64,000 nt of DNA from an uncultured Clostridia bacterium (lineage in GTDB: Bacteria; Bacillota; Clostridia; TANB77; CAG-508), in assembly GCA_949482135.1 (NCBI GenBank), contig CASYFC010000009.1, positions 1-64,000 of the forward strand. Direction: 5' to 3'. Made by a program: the position numbers and the translations under genes. Below are positions 60,474 through 64,000 of this stretch, piece after piece. The notes beneath the pieces were generated by a model. That model ran no database searches. It saw nothing but the letters and a program-made list of their open reading frames with translations, and had not been told where the DNA came from. The stretch's first letter is position 1. Each line of letters starts with the position of its first letter.

Positions 60474-62150
60474 GTGAATAAACAAAAAAAGATTCTATTC
60501 TTTGTTATATTACTTATAATAATTTTGATGGGAATTGGTTATGCAAGTATAACAAAAAACACGTTAATTATTAGTGGTACAGCCACTGCTTCAGCTGATA
60601 GTTCAAACTTTAAAGTTTATTTTACAGGTGAAGTTCCAAAAACATATTCTTCAGATAGTCATATTCTAGTAGAAGCAAAACCTAATACACATTCAACAAC
60701 AGCAACAGTTAATTTTTTAGGCTTATCCAACAAAGATGATTCTGCTTATACAATATTAGAAATTGAAAATGGAAGTGCAGATATTGATGCTGAATCTATT
60801 ACAGTTACATCAAATGCACAGTCAAGTGAATTATTTGAAATTAATGTAATTATGTGTGATATCGAAGGAAATGAAATTACAGATTATGGTGTACTTGCAA
60901 GTGAAAAAACATATACAAAAATATTTGTAAAACTTCTAAAAACTGTATTAGATGATGAAAATGCCACAATATCAGCTACAATAACAGCTACTCCAGAAGA
61001 TCCATCTGATACTCCAGTCATACCTGATAATCCAGACGTTCCAATAAGTACAGACATATTTGGAGCCTATTATGCTAAAGCTGAAGAAAAAATGAAAACA
61101 ATGACACAAGATGAAAAAATCGCTCAAATGTATATAGTTGGTTCTGGTGGCGATTTAAATAACTACAAAAAAATGTTAGCCTATAATTTTGGTGGATGTC
61201 TATTTTTTGCAGATTTTTTCCAAAATAAAACAGAAGCAACAGTAAAAGAACATATTGCTAGTATAAAAACTGCTTCTAATGGAATTCCACTATTAACTTC
61301 TATTGATGAAGAAGGATCAACTGTATCAAGATTACAGGCTTCTGGTTTTCTTCCAACAGGTACCTTCCTAAATTCATGTGACTTATATAATAATGGTGGA
61401 TTTGATTTAATTAAAACAGATACTATAAATAAAAGTAAATTACTAAGTTCTTTAGGAATAAATTTAAATTTTGCTCCTGTAGTTGATATATCCGACAATG
61501 AAAATTTTTATATATATAAAAGAACATTAAAACATCCAGAGAATCCTCAATTAACTTGTACATATGCCGAAACAGTAATAAATACTAGCAAAACTGATGG
61601 TTATGATGTATCATATACTTTAAAACATTTCCCTGGATATGGAAACTGTAATGATACTCACTCAGGTTTTGCAACAAATAATAATACTCTTGAAACTCTT
61701 AAAAATAAGGATTTATTGCCATTTGAAGCTGGAATTAGTGCTGGTGCAGAAGTAGTTATGGTTTCTCATAATATTATATCTTGCATGGATCCAAATAATG
61801 CTGCTTCAATTTCTAAACCAGTACACGATTATTTAAGAAATGAAATGAAATATACAGGTATTATTATTACAGATGCCATAAATATGGATGCCATATCAAA
61901 TGCTTATTCTACAAAGGATTCTGTTATAAATGCTATAAAAGCTGGTAATGATATGATTTGTATTTCACTTACAGATAATGTTACTACAGATAAAGTTGGT
62001 GGTGCAAAGCTTACATACGCAGGAATAATTAAATATATTAGTGATGCAGTAGATAATGGTCAAATTAGCCAGGAAACAATTGATACAGCAGTAAAACGTA
62101 TACTTGCTTGGAAATATTATAAAGGTTTAATAGTAGAAGAAAATACATAA
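60474..62150 (+). CDS. Secreted GH3-family beta-N-acetylhexosaminidase-like enzyme
   Basis: 558 residues from GTG 60474 (GAGGTG upstream). An N-terminal membrane/signal helix (ILFFVILLIIILMGIGYA) is followed by a ~150-residue beta domain, then a Pro/Asp linker. A glycoside hydrolase family 3 barrel (~195-555) ends the protein. It has EKIAQMYIVG, SIDEEGSTVSRL, KHFPGYGNCNDTHSG (NagZ signature with the Asp-His acid/base pair near residue 390-400) and IITDAINMDA (nucleophile Asp ~466). Probably acts on cell-wall sugars outside the cell. The N-terminal domain resembles that of the convergent neighbour. Confidence 0.9.
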   Translation: MNKQKKILFFVILLIIILMGIGYASITKNTLIISGTATASADSSNFKVYFTGEVPKTYSSDSHILVEAKPNTHSTTATVNFLGLSNKDDSAYTILEIENGSADIDAESITVTSNAQSSELFEINVIMCDIEGNEITDYGVLASEKTYTKIFVKLLKTVLDDENATISATITATPEDPSDTPVIPDNPDVPISTDIFGAYYAKAEEKMKTMTQDEKIAQMYIVGSGGDLNNYKKMLAYNFGGCLFFADFFQNKTEATVKEHIASIKTASNGIPLLTSIDEEGSTVSRLQASGFLPTGTFLNSCDLYNNGGFDLIKTDTINKSKLLSSLGINLNFAPVVDISDNENFYIYKRTLKHPENPQLTCTYAETVINTSKTDGYDVSYTLKHFPGYGNCNDTHSGFATNNNTLETLKNKDLLPFEAGISAGAEVVMVSHNIISCMDPNNAASISKPVHDYLRNEMKYTGIIITDAINMDAISNAYSTKDSVINAIKAGNDMICISLTDNVTTDKVGGAKLTYAGIIKYISDAVDNGQISQETIDTAVKRILAWKYYKGLIVEENT

Positions 62151-62184
62151 AAAAATACCAACTCAAAAGAGTTGGTATTTTTTT
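62151..62184. terminator. Bidirectional terminator between GH3 and GLUG genes
   Basis: AAAAATACCAACTC (62151-62164) pairs perfectly with GAGTTGGTATTTTT (62169-62182), with T runs on both strands, between two convergent genes. Confidence 0.9.
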
Positions 62185-64000
62185 ATATATTTTCTTCTTC
62201 AATTGTTAAATCAGTATTTTGATTTTGAACTTCAGAATTTTCATTCTGAATACCTATATTTTCATCATTCTCAGTTAATGTTTCTTCTATACCTGCTTCT
62301 TCTATTTGTTCACTACTTGACACACTCTTACTTGTATTTCCTACTATTATATTACCTGTATTAGTGCATCCTTCTTTCGTTAATTTTCCTTTTGTAGACA
62401 TATTTCCTACAAAAGCATCAACATATCCATTTGCTCTTACATCTCCACTATTATGTGAATTTTTAAGAATTATTGTTGCACCACCAGAATTATCTTTTCC
62501 TACTAGTCCTCCTGTTCCACTCCAAGGAGATGATGCTCCAGTTGAAATTATAGTACCCGTATTATTACTATTGCTTACTGTCAGAACGGAATTGTTTACA
62601 ATTCCAACAACCCCTCCTGTTGTAGCAACATTTGTTATATTAGCATTATTAGTACAATTATCTATTACCACATTACTTTCTGGCATTAATTGTCCAACAA
62701 TTCCACCAATTGATTTACCTTCTGCATTATTAATTATATTTACATTATTATGGCAATTTATAATATTGCTATTTCCATAAGTTCCACCTACAAAACCACC
62801 ACAATCTTTTACTACATTATAATTTCCCGAAATTGTTAAGTTTTTTATTGTAGCATTACTTATATATCTAAATAATCCCATTCTCTTATTGTCATCAGTT
62901 TCAACAGTATCTGTTATTGATATATTATCAATCCTTTTATTATCACCATCATATATTCCTTGGAATGGCTTTTCTTGCATGCCTATCATAATAAAATCTA
63001 AATTTGTAAAATCTAAATCTTTTATTTGTTTTATATAAATATTGGTAAAAGAATTTCCTGAGTTTACATTTTGGGCAAATCTTGTAATATCTTCTATTTG
63101 ATTTATTAAATATGGATTTTGTTCTGTTCCGTCTGCTCTTAATCCAAAATCATAATTTGTTATTGTTGGAAATACTTGAATCTTAACACTAGAGGCTTTT
63201 ACTTGAGAATCTGATTCAACTTGTTTTATAATAATTTCATATTCTTTATTAATTTGAAGCTTTCCTAGAATTTCTTTTATACTTTTTTCTATTGTCTTAG
63301 TTTGTTGAGGTTCCATTGAAATTGTATCTATGATATTATTTTCAATCATCAAATTTAAATTCATTGGAACATAATTATTATTTGTAATATCTATTAATAC
63401 TTTATCTTTTTCTGCATTATAAATCATTATTTTATTTGCATTAGTTACTATATTATTTATATCTGCTGTTCCATCTGGATTAGTTCCTTTAATAAATTTA
63501 AAATTCAAGTATGAGTTTAAAACATTGTTATTTGCAACAAGATTGTCCTTATAATGGAATTTAATTGAAAAAGTAAATTGTTGTTTGTTTAATATTATAT
63601 CACCTTTTTTTAAGCCTTCTAGTTCATAAACTATATTAGAGTTATCATAAAATTTTTCATTATATTGGACAGAATTAAATGTATAAGGTGTATCACTATT
63701 ATTATATATAGTAATATTATATGTAATAGAACTATTGGCTGAATCTTTTAAAAATACAGTACTATATAATGTTGTTTGATAAAACTGATGTATTACTGAA
63801 TTTTCTGTATCTGCATTTATATTTGTACTGTATTCAGCATTATATATATATATATCGTTTTTAGGTACTGCAGTTACCTTTCCATTTATATCTAATGTTA
63901 TAGCTTCAAATGTTGCATATCCAATGGACAAGAAAAATGTTGATATAATTATGAATCCTAAAATTATAAAGTGTAACCTCAGTCTACTATCTTTATACTT
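62183..64000 (-). CDS. Surface protein with GLUG repeats, N-terminus cut by window edge
   Basis: The frame is still open at 64000, so at least 605 residues are encoded. A start at 63931 would remove the membrane helix (LHFIILGFIIISTFFLSIGY, just upstream in frame) and is rejected. After the helix come beta domains (~25-300) and, at ~370-520, GLUG-type repeats (GGFVGGTYGNSN, IGGIVGQLMPES, TGGVVGIVNN and GTGGLVGKDN). A polar Glu/Asn tail ends the protein with no sortase motif. The N-terminal SIGYAT-type helix end and following domain resemble those of the facing GH3 protein, so both probably sit on the cell surface. Confidence 0.75.
   Translation of the reverse strand, partial: KYKDSRLRLHFIILGFIIISTFFLSIGYATFEAITLDINGKVTAVPKNDIYIYNAEYSTNINADTENSVIHQFYQTTLYSTVFLKDSANSSITYNITIYNNSDTPYTFNSVQYNEKFYDNSNIVYELEGLKKGDIILNKQQFTFSIKFHYKDNLVANNNVLNSYLNFKFIKGTNPDGTADINNIVTNANKIMIYNAEKDKVLIDITNNNYVPMNLNLMIENNIIDTISMEPQQTKTIEKSIKEILGKLQINKEYEIIIKQVESDSQVKASSVKIQVFPTITNYDFGLRADGTEQNPYLINQIEDITRFAQNVNSGNSFTNIYIKQIKDLDFTNLDFIMIGMQEKPFQGIYDGDNKRIDNISITDTVETDDNKRMGLFRYISNATIKNLTISGNYNVVKDCGGFVGGTYGNSNIINCHNNVNIINNAEGKSIGGIVGQLMPESNVVIDNCTNNANITNVATTGGVVGIVNNSVLTVSNSNNTGTIISTGASSPWSGTGGLVGKDNSGGATIILKNSHNSGDVRANGYVDAFVGNMSTKGKLTKEGCTNTGNIIVGNTSKSVSSSEQIEEAGIEETLTENDENIGIQNENSEVQNQNTDLTIEEENI

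Noticed and set aside
62183-63931. Start of the GLUG protein at position 63931
   Set aside because: That start is a TTG in the middle of the membrane helix. The frame remains open to the window edge and encodes the rest of the helix.

Overview
This is an AT-rich window (roughly 28-30% G+C by eye) from a low-GC Gram-positive bacterium of the Clostridia type. Pointers are the DUF1292-RuvX-IreB block, PflB/PflA fermentation genes, mini-RNase III, RbgA, DUF4364, sortase and LPxTG-like surface proteins, and AGA-dominated arginine usage. TGA is used as a stop. An uncultured gut clostridium is a reasonable guess, but nothing here proves the species.

Layout. 1-8.7 kb is the right part of an integrated mobilizable element abutting the 3' end of tRNA-Glu(CTC). 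It carries a MobV relaxase, a palindrome-rich putative oriT, a tyrosine integrase with an excisionase-like HTH protein, small regulators and an XRE repressor. It also has a region with a strong candidate structured RNA, a stand-alone Spo0A-type DNA-binding domain, an AlbA_2/Schlafen-like cargo gene and a decayed second mob end. 8.8-26.7 kb is chromosomal: MrnC, RbgA, an MBL protein, DUF1292-RuvX-IreB, a degenerate GGDEF/TadZ-like membrane locus, a methionine gamma-lyase-family protein, cyclophilin and other lipoproteins, TrmL, Maf and PflBA. 26.8-45 kb holds a sortase with a surface protein, a two-component system, PepF, a three-subunit molybdenum hydroxylase operon, an RNA methylase, Mfd and an ABC-F protein. 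45-64 kb holds a giant repeat-tailed helicase, a radical SAM protein, a caspase-like protease beside two tandem membrane-anchored paralogs, an IS3 remnant and a Wzz/BY-kinase. It then has an RNA m5C methylase, thioredoxin/CcdA, an aminotransferase, PheA, and a GH3 enzyme facing a GLUG-repeat surface protein.

The main discovery candidate is a translational one. Six otherwise normal genes (integrase, Maf, the FAD subunit of the molybdenum hydroxylase, the caspase-like protease and both tandem paralogs) are each broken by one apparent extra base. In every case the break is an in-frame CGG codon followed by A or T, and skipping the C restores the reading frame with a GGA or GGT glycine codon. A manual scan of the other native genes found no in-frame CGG used as ordinary arginine. 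The only two others seen are the next-to-last sense codon of the Mo subunit and codon 5 of a GC-rich foreign-looking mini-gene. In the tandem paralogs the sequence after the shift has diverged by substitution without indels and stays open, as expected if it is translated. This suggests that CGG is unassigned or starved in this lineage and serves as a +1 frameshift (or CGGW quadruplet glycine) signal. A systematic sequencing error is the main alternative and must be excluded with raw reads.

Other items of interest: a ~235-nt RNA closed by a perfect 15-bp long-range helix beside the Spo0A-like gene; two GC-rich orphan mini-gene cassettes with matching promoter architecture; a thioester-type surface protein lacking the glutamine of its TQxA motif and ending abruptly at LPVTGF; a thioredoxin with two plausible starts (membrane-anchored and cytosolic); and a protease next to divergent serpin-resembling paralogs.
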